Shown here: piece by piece, positions 44,353 to 54,743 of the stretch | Position numbering within the stretch: position 1 is the first letter of the stretch | How the letters are laid out: each line of letters begins with the position of its first letter | Assembly (NCBI GenBank): GCA_010093515.1 | Contig: MU001686.1 | Span: 156,147 to 220,146 of the forward strand | Length of the DNA: 64,000 nucleotides | From: Lineolata rhizophorae | Taxonomy: Eukaryota > Ascomycota > Dothideomycetes > Lineolatales > Lineolataceae | Direction: 5' to 3' | The notes under the pieces: model-generated | What the model was told of the DNA's origin: nothing | Database searches by the model: none | What the model saw: the letters and a program-made list of their open reading frames with translations, nothing else | Made by a program: the position numbers and the translations under genes

Positions 44353-47300
44353 GTAGCTTAACTGCTTTCTGTAGGTACGCAATTGTACTATGTAGGGGAG
44401 GTGATGAGGCAGGGTGCTTGACTACCGGCTGGAACAGTCTCTGGCTGCTGCGTACATAGTAGCTACTACCTACCTAGGTAACTACCTAGATGGGGCGCCT
44501 ACGGTTCGAGAAGGGTCAAAACTATGGGGAATCGGCGCAGCCGTTGGAGGCTATGAGAAGGGGGTGATCGTTGCCCGCATGAGGTCTTTTTGGGGCTGCC
44601 CTGCGAAAGGGGTCCTCCGCACCTGTGGTGGGCCTGCGGGACGACGCCGTGGATTAGATAAGGCAGCGGGCGGGCGCCGGCGGCGACGAGCTACATATGC
44701 GGAGGAATAGCATGGGGCAGGTTGAGAAAAGAGGGGCGTCGGATTGGAAGACCCGGAGGGCGCGTGTGAACGAGTGGCAGATGCGTGAGACGAGAGGCGG
44801 GTCCGGGTGGTGTGATGCGTGCGGCGGCTTTGGCGGCTTTTTGGCGGCGGCGGGCATGGTGGGCGATTGGACACTGTTCTCGAATATATTCTTCCGGCCC
44901 GTCCACAATGCGCAACAGGGCCTCGCACGTGGAAGGGCGCGCGCCGGCCGGGGCAGGAGTGATCGTCGGCCTTGATTGGTGTCGTGCGGCTGATAGGACG
45001 ACGGTTCGGATGACGATGACGGCGGTCGAGCAACGGGGAAATAAAACGACGGCGTGGAACGAGGCGAGAAACAATGACGCAAGGGACCCGGCGCGACGGG
45101 ATTGCGGTGTGCGTGCGGTGCGGAGCAGATGGGGTAATAGGAATTGTGTCTGGCGCGGTTTTAGCTTGCAGCTCCGCCGCGCTTGGGTCGCTAGACGGGT
45201 GCGAGTAGCCTACGTAGTAGTGGCGGTACCTTGAGCTGGAAGAGCTGTGGACTCGCAGAAGTGTAAATTGGCCACCAGGACATTTCGGGTGCGGAAAGAT
45301 GCCCGAGCCCTTTGACCGTGCTATGAGTGAGCGTGCTGTGAGAGTAATATCTGAGAGATAGGTTCGAGGACGGCGAGGCCTGGCGGTGACGCCCGGTCCT
45401 GTCCGGATGTCTAAGGTACCCTGTACGTAGGAGTGTGGCCGAACCGCGCACACGGAAGAGACGGAGTCCGTGACACACGGCTTCGCAGGCCGTTACGCTC
45501 GCCGAGTCCCTCTGCGGCAATCTCTCTCTTTCTCTTTCTCTCAGGGCCCGAACCGGCGTCATGCAGCGAGATAAGGCGCCGCCGCTTGGCTCCGGGGTAC
45601 ACGAGGAGCAGGACTTCCAGGTGCCTAGGTACTCGAGTCCACTCTTGGATATCTACCGCATGCTCGTAGCCAGCCGCGAAGCCTGGCGTGCCGCGAAGGA
45701 GATAGGTCCGTTGATCGCCTTCACGTGCGCCCGGCCCCGGGGCACGCCATCGGCTCGGGTGGGCATGCATGGGGTGCATACAGGCCTTTGCTTCATCCGG
45801 CCTCCATCGCGATTCTTCTCTGAATCACATTACTCACGGCGTCCGCACGCCGTGCTCCGTGCCGTCATCATTGTCGCCGTCGCTCCGCTTTTGGGCCTCG
45901 GGCTCTCGTCTGTCTGATCTGGCCTCGCGCGCTCGCGCCGCCGTCCGCGTCAGGCTAGCGATGACGGCCCCAAGCTGCGGGGGTTTCCTCCCACAAACAC
46001 CCCTACCGTTCCCCACAGAGCCCTGAGCAACTTAGCACCTCACTGACCACAACGACGCCATCGGCGCGCGGATTGTGCTGCCTCGCCTGCCGGCCTTGTC
46101 TGCGACCGGCCGCCGGGATCCAGTTCCGCCCTTGCGCCGTCGGCACCGGCCCCAACCTAACGCGACTTTGTTCTCCTCACGCCGCCCTGACGCGCCGGCC
46201 GACAGACCGCCTCCAAAGCACGGGATAGGGTCCGAGCCTCCCCGCCTTCGGGAACCGCTGTCTTAGTAGATGTCCAGGAAATGTTGTTTCCATGGCTCCC
46301 AAATGCGACATGGCACCCAGCATTGACGCCACCACCCGACCGTTCACTCCCCGAGGGTACTTACTCACATGCCCTCCGCATGCCGTCCGCTCTACTTTAG
46401 CCTGGCATAGGAGGGTAGGTACCCCTCTTTCACCATAGCTCAGGCTAGTACCTACCCCGCATGATCCGCAGTTGTCCGCCGTCCATCAGGGTTCTCGAGC
46501 TGTCTACCTAGGTGCCTCTCTAGCCTTCCTAGGCGCCTGCCTTGCGGGAGGTTCTGCGTAGGATGACGGCAGATAGGTGTGGATACCTTGGTGAGCGGGC
46601 GCTCCGTGCCGAAAGCGGAGGCGGGAATGCTAGGCGTCTGGTCAGTGGCGGAAGCTCGCCCGAGCGACGCCAGATAGGGCGCCAACCGAGGAGAATTGGA
46701 AGACTAGAAGATAGAAGCTGAAAAGAAAAGAAAAGCGAAGGGAAACGGCCCGGCACGGGCCCTCCATCGGTCCCATCCGCACACGCTAGCGGAGCCTTGG
46801 GCGCTGGCGACAAAGAGAAGAACAGCAGAAGTACCTATAGCTGTCAAACACTGGCCTTAATATTCGGGATGCGGCGGGAGCAGACGGCGCTATTACGACT
46901 TTTTTAGGTAATGTGGAATGGAGCGCCGTTCAGACGAACCCGGCAAATCATAGGGCTGGATCCATCTCACGACGATGCGAGGTGGTACTAATGGATTCCA
47001 CGAGGCAGTTTCCATTCCGTTCTTTTTTTCCTTTCCCCCTCTTTCCTTTTTTACCTTGCCAACTGTTACATACTCGCTCTGCTCTGCTTCTCCTGCTTTC
47101 TCCGGAGCCTTTGGCCCCCATCCCTAGGTCCTCGCCGTTCGTCATGATCGTGTCTCGCCATTCAAATATCGGCGCGTTCCCGGCGCGGTGATCGAAGGCG
47201 CAACCCTGGGAGAGAAAAGAAAGGAAGCTGCTCCGTCCGTGTGTGCGCGCGACAGATGCCTCGATTCCACTAGATACCTGGCCCCTAGAGAAACGACAGG

Positions 47301-48109
47301 CGCTCCCTCCCTCTTGCGCGCTTTCTCCCGAGCGGCAGGCCACCCACTTCACTGCCTCTGTCGTCCACGCACATCGTCTCTTCGTCCGGCCTAGACCTCC
47401 TGCCTACCTGACTACCTACTCCTCCGTACGCCGCCAATCGACGACCTGCATCGCACCTCGCCGGCCCGCAGCACGCCGGTACCGCCCATCCATTCTTCAG
47501 CGTCCGGTTTCTGCCAAGTAGTCGAGACTCCTTGCCAGCACCTCCGCAGCTGCCGGCACTACTACACACATACAACCACGTAGTAGTCCCTGCGTAGGAG
47601 GACCCTACGGAGAGGTGCCCCGCTCCGCTGCGCCGTGCCCGCCCATACCCTACCGCCTGCTAAGGGTCACCCCGGCCCCGGTCCCGGCTCCGGTTCCACC
47701 ATCAGACCAGGCCTGCGCGAAGGCACCGGGCATCCCCAAGAAAATCAGCTGGTACGGCTCGCGCCTCTGACGGACACGGCGAGATCTCTTGCTGGTGAAA
47801 CAGCGGTCGGCGGACGGCTGGTCCCAGGCCTTTTCTTTTCAATTTTTATTTTGAATCCGCACCCTCCGCGTCCGAGGAAAGATAGGTGTGGCGGGCGAAG
47901 CGGGACCGGTTGCATGCGCGCTGCATATCGGCCAAGGTGAATCGAATCAGGGAGCGGGTCGCGCTACGGTACGACGGTTGCTAGTTTCGCTGCGGCTGCA
48001 TCTGCATCTGCATCTGATCGAGTCGAGTCGGGTCCAGTCGTGTCGAGCCGAGGGAAGTCGAGCGCTGCTGCTGCTGCTGCTGCTGCTGCGCTTGCCGCAC
48101 ATCTAGGTT
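44353..48109. other. 3.8-kb GC-rich noncoding region
   Basis: No gene could be supported on either strand despite many long GC-driven open frames. It is dotted with CCTAGG / TACCTAGGTA-like palindromes (for example 44470-44490, 46405-46540), and has microsatellites near 48000-48095. It may hold long 5' leaders or an unannotated noncoding RNA; nothing proves this. Confidence 0.4.
47998..48095. repeat. Microsatellite cluster upstream of nmrA
   Basis: CATCTG repeats (about 47999-48017), GAGTC-like words (48018-48060) and about eight CTG units (48066-48090) in succession. Confidence 0.7.
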
Positions 48110-48524
48110 CGATTTAATAATAATTCTTTTCCCTCTTCCCACCGCTTGCTTTAGGGTCCCTTCTTCTGGGAAAGGGGAGGCAAATTTTTTCCTTTCGGGA
48201 CTTGTTTTCTCTTTTCTTGTTTTTGCATTTCCCTCTCCTTTCCTTTTTGCATTTTCCCTTGCCTTTCCACTCCACTTCCTGTCCCGGGTCTTTTTCGATG
48301 GTCATACCATCGCGCTACTCGCCTCACTCGCCTGTTGTTCACTTTCCAGTCCTGCGACGACTGGGTTTCTGATTCTATCGCCATCCTTACAGCGCCCGAT
48401 TTGTCCTTTCCCCTTTTTGTTTTCTTTCCTACTCATTGTTTTTCACTTTTTTTTTTTTCCCTTTCCTTTTCTAATTTTTCTTTACATTCCACTTGCCATC
48501 AGGCGCCCTCTCTCTTGTCCTGTA
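48110..48524 (+). promoter_or_regulatory. Pyrimidine-rich leader of nmrA
   Basis: About 400 bases with long T/C runs (TTTTCCCTTT words) directly before the nmrA ATG. CT-rich stretches mark core promoters and leaders in filamentous fungi; the transcription start is probably inside. Confidence 0.5.
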
Positions 48525-49932
48525 ATGCCTAGCGCTCTCCCGCAACGCCCCAAAAAGCAAACCCTTCCCCACCGCTGCATGCCGGCCCGCACCGTCGTCA
48601 CCATCAACAGCAACGGCCGGCAATCCGCCTCGTTCATCCGGGTGGCCTCGGCCGTGGGCTGGCGGGTGCGGGCACAGCTGCGCAACAAGGTGGGCATCGT
48701 GGCGCAGGAGCTCCTCGCGCTGCCCAACGTGACGACCGTAGTCGGCGAGCTCGAGGAGCCGGGCCTGATCGAGCGCCTCTTCGCGACGGGACCGGGCGAG
48801 GACCCCGTCGAGCTCGCCTTCATCAACACGACACACTGGGGCGACGAGGTCAGCATCGGGCGCGCCATCGCCGACGCGGCCAAGCGCGCCGGCGTCCAAC
48901 ACTTCGTCTACAGCGGCATGCCGGACCACTCGCGGTTCGGGGGCGCGCGCGAACGCGGCTGGCGCGCGCTGCCGCTGTGGGCCTCCAAGTTCGCCGTCGA
49001 GCAGTACGTGCGCGAGGTGGGCCTGCCGGCCACGTTCGTCTACTGCGGCATCTACCACAACAACTTCACCAGCCTGAATTACCCCCTCTTCCGCACCGAG
49101 CTGCGGGAGGATGGTGGGTTCGTCTGGACGGCGCCGTTTCACCCCGAGGACAAGCTGCCGTGGCTGGACGCCGAGCACGACGTCGGGCCGGCGGTGCTGC
49201 AGATTTTCAAGGAGGGCGTGGAGAGATACGGGGGGAAGAGGTGAGTCTTTCCGCTGCCGCCGCGGCGCTTCCGTCTCTTCCAGCGTGCCTATGTAGGCGT
49301 GCATTTTTCTCCCCTTCTCCCGGACCTTCCTTCCCCACGCCCCTACTCAGTCTCCGCTCCTCTCTTCCAACGCTCTCTTTACGCGCCATTCTCACATCCC
49401 GCCCCACCACCCCCGCAGAATCCCCCTCGCCTTCTCGCACCTGACCCCGCTCGAGGCCTGCGCCGCCCTCTCGCGCGGCCTGTCCCGCCCCGTCCGGTAC
49501 GTCCGCGGGCCCATCCGCATCGCCGTCGCCGTGCCCGCCGGCTACGCGCCGCACCTGGCCGCGCTGGAGGACACGTTGGGCCGCGCGCGGGCGCCCTACT
49601 TTGGCCCCGAGCTCGAGAGGGAGTGTCCCGGCGCGGCGAGGGAGCTCTGGGGCGGCTGGAGGGACTTGGAGGAGTATGCGAGGGAGGTGTTTCCGGTGGA
49701 GGAGATGGCGAATGGGTTGAGGTGGATGGTGGAGGATGGGGATGGGGAGGGCGAAGAGGGGGAGGAGTGGGAGGAGGGAGAGGAGGGAGAGGCCGAGGCC
49801 GAGGCTGAGGGCGGGGGCAATGGCGATGGCGATGGCGAGAGGATGGGAGGAGAGGTTGGGATGGGGGCGGGTGGTGAGGGGGTCGGGATGGGGAAGACGG
49901 GCAGGAGAGGCGTGTTCGGCGGAAGTTGCTGA
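48525..49932 (+). CDS. nmrA: NmrA-like nitrogen metabolite repression regulator
   Basis: NAD(P)-binding Rossmann protein of the NmrA type, which in Aspergillus binds the GATA activator AreA and represses it when good nitrogen sources are present. Exons are 48525-49240 and 49419-49932 (409 residues; 178-nt intron). The N-terminal dinucleotide-binding region reads TVVTINSNGRQSASFIR, then VASAVGWRVRAQLRN, as in NmrA rather than short-chain reductases. VQHFVYSGMPDHSRFGG, WASKFAVEQYVREVGLP and FVYCGIYHNNF follow. The fold ends near residue 345; the rest is a Glu/Gly-rich low-complexity tail not expected in NmrA. An internal ATG at 48579 (MPARTV) is an alternative start. Confidence 0.9.
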
Positions 49933-50804
49933 GCGGTGGGTGGGTGGGTGTGGACACCGTGGTGGTTTTGGCGTCGATTTCATGCCGGCTGGGTTGCCCT
50001 GGCTTGGGAGCTCGATGACGGCGAGGGGAAGACACGCGTCGCCGACACAACGCCCCTTCTCCGCCCTTCCTTCGACGATTCTTCTTTCGGTCTCTTCGGT
50101 TTGTTAATCCAGCCCGTATTTGCGACGATGCATTTTGCAAGGCGTTCTATTCTAAAATTTCGGCCTTTGGGAGGCATGCTGTGCTAGTTCAAGGGACGTA
50201 CGTCCGCGCGTGTGTGTTTGTAGTCGGCAACATTGGGCTTGGGGAAGTGGGAAAATGCCTTCTGCACGGCGGAAAAGGAAAAGTGCTCTTACGTTGATGT
50301 TGTTTGTTGGTTTGGGCGGCTCTGATGTGGGTTCGTGGGCGGGCTGAGTGGACTTTGAGCTTGCATAGTAGCTCAGCGGACCGACCAGAAAATGGGAAAT
50401 ATGGTAGAAATGAGAGCTCCGTAGGATCGTAATGTCAGCGTTTGTCTGGGTTGGTATGGATCTGTTCTGTAGGAGTCGCTTTCTGAGGGGTGACAAGAAC
50501 GGAGTATAAGTCGTGCTGTGTCTGGGGCTTTAAGCATTTGATCTGGGGCTTTTCGTGCTACGCAGAGTGAAGTGATTGAGGGAGGATCGTGATTCTGGAG
50601 TGTATTAGGCCTTCTTTTATGAAACGCTGAAGAGCTATTGAGTGAACCTCAACCCAGCACGTGACATCGGGGCAACGTTCTTAGTCATTCTCGTTTCCCA
50701 GCCCGACCCCAGCTCAGCTAGCGAACGCGACCCGGACATCGTCCAGCGAACACTTTCACGGTCACCCATCCCAACGCGCATCGAGGCCGCCCACGACGTA
50801 CGCA
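49933..50804. other. Intergenic region, 0.9 kb
   Basis: Tandem-oriented spacer between nmrA and the bL19m gene. No coding frame or repeat of note. Confidence 0.5.
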
Positions 50805-51729
50805 ATGGCCTCGATCAGACCGGCGGCGAGGCCATTGGCCAACTGGTCGAACTCTGCGGTGTTCCCTCTTCGCCCGCGATCGACAGCGACAACGAAGAGA
50901 TTGGCGGCCTGTCAGTATGTGCAGCGGCGCGGGTTGGAATCGGTAGCAGAAACGAGGAGACGGCGTGTAAGAGCTATGCAGGAGGCCATGGGGATTGGTA
51001 TGTGGTTTTGGGGGAGCGGTCTAGCCTTGGAGGAAGGGGAAGGTTTGGCGCTAATGGAGGGATGGGCTCGGCTTGGATAAGAGGACAAGACGACTTCGAC
51101 GAGCCCGACGCTGCATCCTCTGTCCATTCTGCCAAGCCGCTTCTTCTTTTCCTGCCTTGGCGCTATACACACGAACCTGGAAGTAAACTAAGCTAACATG
51201 GCGATCAGAACCGCACCCTAAAACCCACGCCCGCATAAAGACGTACCCTCCACCCGCCAGTGCCGCCAAGCGCGTCCGCGAGCCCCTCAAATACCTGACC
51301 CAGCTGCACACCGCCGAGCTCGACCCTTCCGGCGCGCGCACGCGGCTCTTCGCGCGCGCCAACCCCGAGGCCGCCAAGGTGGGCGACGTGCTCCTGGTGC
51401 GGACGCGGGGCGGCGAGCCCTTCGCGGGGGTCCTGCTTAGCGTTCGGCGCCGCGGCGCCGACACGGGCATCCTGCTGCGGAACCACCTCACGCGCGTAGG
51501 CGTCGAGATGTGGTACAAGGTGTACTCGCCTAACGTGGAAGCCATCGAGGTGGTGCAGAGAAGGCCCAAGAGGGCGAGGAGGGCTAGGCTCTATTATATG
51601 AGGAAGACGAAACATGATATGGGGTCGGTGGAGAATATCGTGAAGAATTATTTCAGGTCGACGATGGTGAGGGCGGCGCCGAGGTCGGCGCAGGGGAAGA
51701 AGAAGAATCCGAAGAAGGGGAGGCATTGA
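50805..51729 (+). CDS. img1: Mitochondrial ribosomal protein bL19m
   Basis: Large-subunit protein of the mitochondrial ribosome. Exons are 50805-50997 and 51209-51729 (237 residues); the 211-nt intron has GTATGT, a GCTAAC branch and ATCAG. Exon 1 encodes a basic, Arg-rich, acid-poor mitochondrial targeting sequence (MASIRPAARPLANWSNS). The bL19 core lies in exon 2: KVGDVLLVRTRGGEPFAGV, LLRNHLTRVGVEMWYKVYSP, then RRARLYYMRKTKHDMGSV. The C-terminus is Lys-rich. The splice junction joins MGI to EPHPKTHARIKTYPPP and restores the fungal pattern. The gene is convergent with the WDR89-like gene, 212 bases away. Confidence 0.92.
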
Positions 51730-51941
51730 GTTGGGAACGATGGATTGGTGGGCTCTAGGGTTTGTGAGATAAAATGAGTTGGGTGTATTATCTTGTACAA
51801 TATTTGGGAATAGATAACTATTTCACGACATCAGCATCGTCTTACAGGTCAAATAAGCTACGCTCAGTAATACATCTGGGCGTACGTACCCTGCCCTCAT
51901 TGCCAGCCTCTAATTTCAACCAGCCTATTCAGCCCCTAGTC

Positions 51942-53674
51942 TCAATACGGATGATATCGTACTTCCGGCTTCTCCTTTTTATGCTTGTGTTTGTGCTTGC
52001 GGTCATGTTTCTTTTGCTTCTTTTTACCATCTTCACGGTCGCCAGCCATTTCCATCTCGACATCCCCATCGTCATCAGGCCCAGCTTGATACCCGCCCCA
52101 CGTTCGCACATACCCGTCCTCTCCGCATGTAAAGATGACTCCCGACTGCACAGATATCAGTAAACAGCATCGCGCAAAACCCAAACAATCCAAAGAACGA
52201 CAGCAACTTGAACCAAGGGCGACGGAAAAAGTCTCGACTCACGCTCTCATCCACAAGCACATCCCTCACCACCTCCTCCCCATGCGCGCCCTCCAACCTC
52301 ACCTTTCCTTCCACGCCCAACCCCCAGTCCAAACTACCAGCTTGCGCTGGCGGCGCCCGCAGTGGAATCACGTCGACGTACTGCTGACTGTGGCTCCCCA
52401 CGACGACGCTGCCCGGCCCACTACCACCTCCCAACCGGCCCGCCGTGATTAGCTTGATGACGTACTCGCACGCCAGCGCCTCCCTCACGTCGCCCAGCCT
52501 CCGCGGCGCCGGCGGCTCGGCCGCCTCGTCGGGGTGCTGCGCGCGGTGGAACGACAGCGTCTCGTCAGTGCCTAGGGCGTATAAGTCGGCTGCGAAGGCG
52601 GCGGTGGCGGGCAAGCCCGCCGAGGCGGGCGAGGGCGCGAGCGAGGAGGGGAGGAAGCCCGCGTGGTGCAGGGCGGAGCCGTGGTTGACGACTTGGAGGA
52701 GGGCGTCGTCTTCGTCGGAGTCCGGGATGGTGGTGTCGAGGAGGTTGAGGAGGCCGTCGGTGCTGGCGGTGAGGAGGGTGGTGCGGTGCGTGGGGTGCAG
52801 GGCGAGCTGGTGTGCGGGGCGTGAGTTTGGGTTGGTTGGAGGGAGCGGTGGGGAGGGACGGACCTCGGTGATGGTGTCGTTGTGGCTGTCGGCGTAGGTG
52901 CGGACGGGAGTGGACAGTTTGCGAGTGTCCCTTTTGCAGGGGTGTGAGCGCTTAGGTGGTGGTGAGTGATGGATTCTACAAGGGATGAGGTACCAGAGGA
53001 ATATCGGCGCGTCGCCCGGTGCGTTGCCTTCTAGCTCCATGCCCGCGGCAACTAGGTTGGACGCGGGGCTATATAGCAGTGCTGAGAGGGCGCCCTTTTT
53101 GGCTGGAGGAAGGGTTAGCAGGAGATTGTAACATCCGGAGGTATTGCATGATAATGCTTCTTCGCACTAGACAGAGCAAGAAAAAGAACGGAGTCTACAA
53201 GAGAGACAGTGCCCACTGAATTGGCATTGCGATTGTTGCAAAGCCACTCAGACCCCGCAATAAATATTTCAGGCGAGTGAAATGAAAAAGAAAAAAAGTG
53301 CGATACTCACGACTTTCACACCTCCCTACCTCTCCCAGTCCCCTTCCAGCACTCCCTCTCCAATCCCACCCTCTCACAACGCCGTCCCTCCCCGCGCTCC
53401 ACAGCAACCCCTGCGCTCGCCCCCCTCCACCACTCTCATCGTCGCCAACCAAACACGTTACCCCCTCGTGTGCGCCACTTCTGACGCCGTCCGGCAGCAG
53501 CGCTAGCCCTTCCGGATCGAACAGTCGGATGGAATCGTCGGAGGCAAGCGCCGCTACGGCGGACGCACCGGCAGAGGGACTGCGCAGGGGCACGAGGCGG
53601 TAGAGCCAGGTGGAATTGGGAAGGGAAAGTGTTGTGGAGTTGAGGAGGGGTAGGGTTGGTGGTAGACGTGGCAT
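51942..53674 (-). CDS. wdr89: WD-repeat protein, WDR89 homologue
   Basis: Beta-propeller protein of 435 residues. Minus-strand exons are 53674-53311, 53102-52994, 52930-52864, 52806-52243 and 52145-51942; introns are 208, 63, 57 and 97 nt and all phases close. WD-like units include SDDSIRLFDPEG, GLLWSAGRDGVVRGWDW, APIFLWDTRKLSTPVRTY, HPTHRTTLLTASTDGLLNL and VIFTCGEDGYVRTWGGY. The order and spacing fit WDR89. The C-terminus is a Lys/His-rich tail (KKKQKKHDRKHKHKHKKEK), possibly a nuclear or nucleolar signal. The first ATG in frame is 53674; a longer frame upstream has no ATG. Cellular role is not established for fungi. Confidence 0.85.
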
Positions 53675-54318
53675 TTTTGGAGACGTTGCGGGAGTTTGTG
53701 GATTGGGCTTCAAGGATAACAGGTGGGTGGAGCCTAGGGAATGGAATGTTCAAAGCGGATTGAACGATTTTGGGCGCAGCTGCTAGGGTGTCGTGGTATT
53801 TGAAACAATTTTGAAGAGGCGCGAATACGTAGTTTGGCAGGCGCCATGAATGAAGTCCAGTAGGCGCGTTGTGTGTCCTCTATATTGTCAAGAGAAAATG
53901 AGTCGGTGGTGAAGTTGAAAATGGTTCGCCTGGGCCAATCAGCAAAGACACTAAAAAATGCGTCCGAGGTTGACGTTCGCCTGCATTTTTGCTAGGTATG
54001 GGTGTACCTACTTCTAGTCCGAAAGGCGGTCTAGCAACGTTCTCGGCATTCCATATAATAGAGACGTAGCCAAACTTGGGCTAGACGCTAAGTTGGGCTG
54101 CTCTTCTAGCGCAAGGGAATTTTAGAGAGTAGAATAGTAAAGAGGAGAAAGCAAGCTTCCGCAGGAAGGACTACTATGTTGGTGGCACGGAATCCAATTA
54201 TCTGATTGGCGGGTAGAGTGATATAGGAGCTTAATAGATTCGTTTAAATTTTTGAAATTATATATTATTTAGTTTTGCAAAGCTTAGCAACTGGTTCAAA
54301 TTGTTGGATCAGCCAATA
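53675..54318. other. Intergenic region upstream of the tRNA gene
   Basis: AT-rich, no open frame of interest. Lies between the WDR89-like gene start and tRNA-Asn. Confidence 0.5.
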
Positions 54319-54391
54319 TCCACCATGGCGCAATTGGCGGCGCGCTCGGCTGTTAACCGAGAGGTTCGTGGTTCGAGCCCACGTGGTGGAG
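54319..54391 (+). tRNA. trnN-GUU: tRNA-Asn (GTT anticodon)
   Basis: A 73-base cloverleaf. The 7-bp acceptor stem is TCCACCA paired with TGGTGGA, followed by G as discriminator. The D arm is GCGC-AATTGGCG-GCGC, the anticodon stem CTCGG/CCGAG encloses CTGTTAA (anticodon GTT), and the T arm is CGTGG-TTCGAGC-CCACG. No intron. A T-rich run (54401-54410) after the gene is a likely RNA polymerase III terminator. The GTT anticodon is a substrate for queuosine modification, and the queuine transferase subunit gene starts 2.2 kb away. Confidence 0.96.
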
Positions 54392-54743
54392 GTCATTTGT
54401 TTTGATTTTTTTGTCCTTCGACTATGACAAGACTTAAAACCCGTTTTAAGGCTAAGGTTCCCAGGATGTGTTGCCTTGCAACTATCTAGGTATTATACAA
54501 GGTCTTTGGAAGCTATCTACACCACATAAAGAAGCTCCACACATCTTTACCCGTCGGTTAGGCAGTTGTACACTTTTCAACTCTGTGTTCATGCGAACGG
54601 CCTATCTAGTACTCCAGGGTCCTCTCTAATGCCAGATTTCAAACCTAAATACTCCAGCAGCCCACATATGCATGGCAGAGTCTTCTTAGGATGACAGTTT
54701 GAACCCATGTAACCGGGCATAAAGGCAGTCGACAAAACAGCGT
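54392..54743. other. Intergenic region
   Basis: 352 bases between tRNA-Asn and the 3' end of the queuine transferase subunit gene; T-rich terminator at its left edge, otherwise nothing seen. Confidence 0.5.

Noticed and set aside
44551-45453. 300-codon minus-strand frame in the noncoding region
   Set aside because: Ser/Arg/Pro/His-rich composition typical of GC-rich noncoding DNA, with no domain; neighbouring frames are equally open.
48471-49304. 277-codon minus-strand frame over nmrA
   Set aside because: Antisense shadow of nmrA exon 1.
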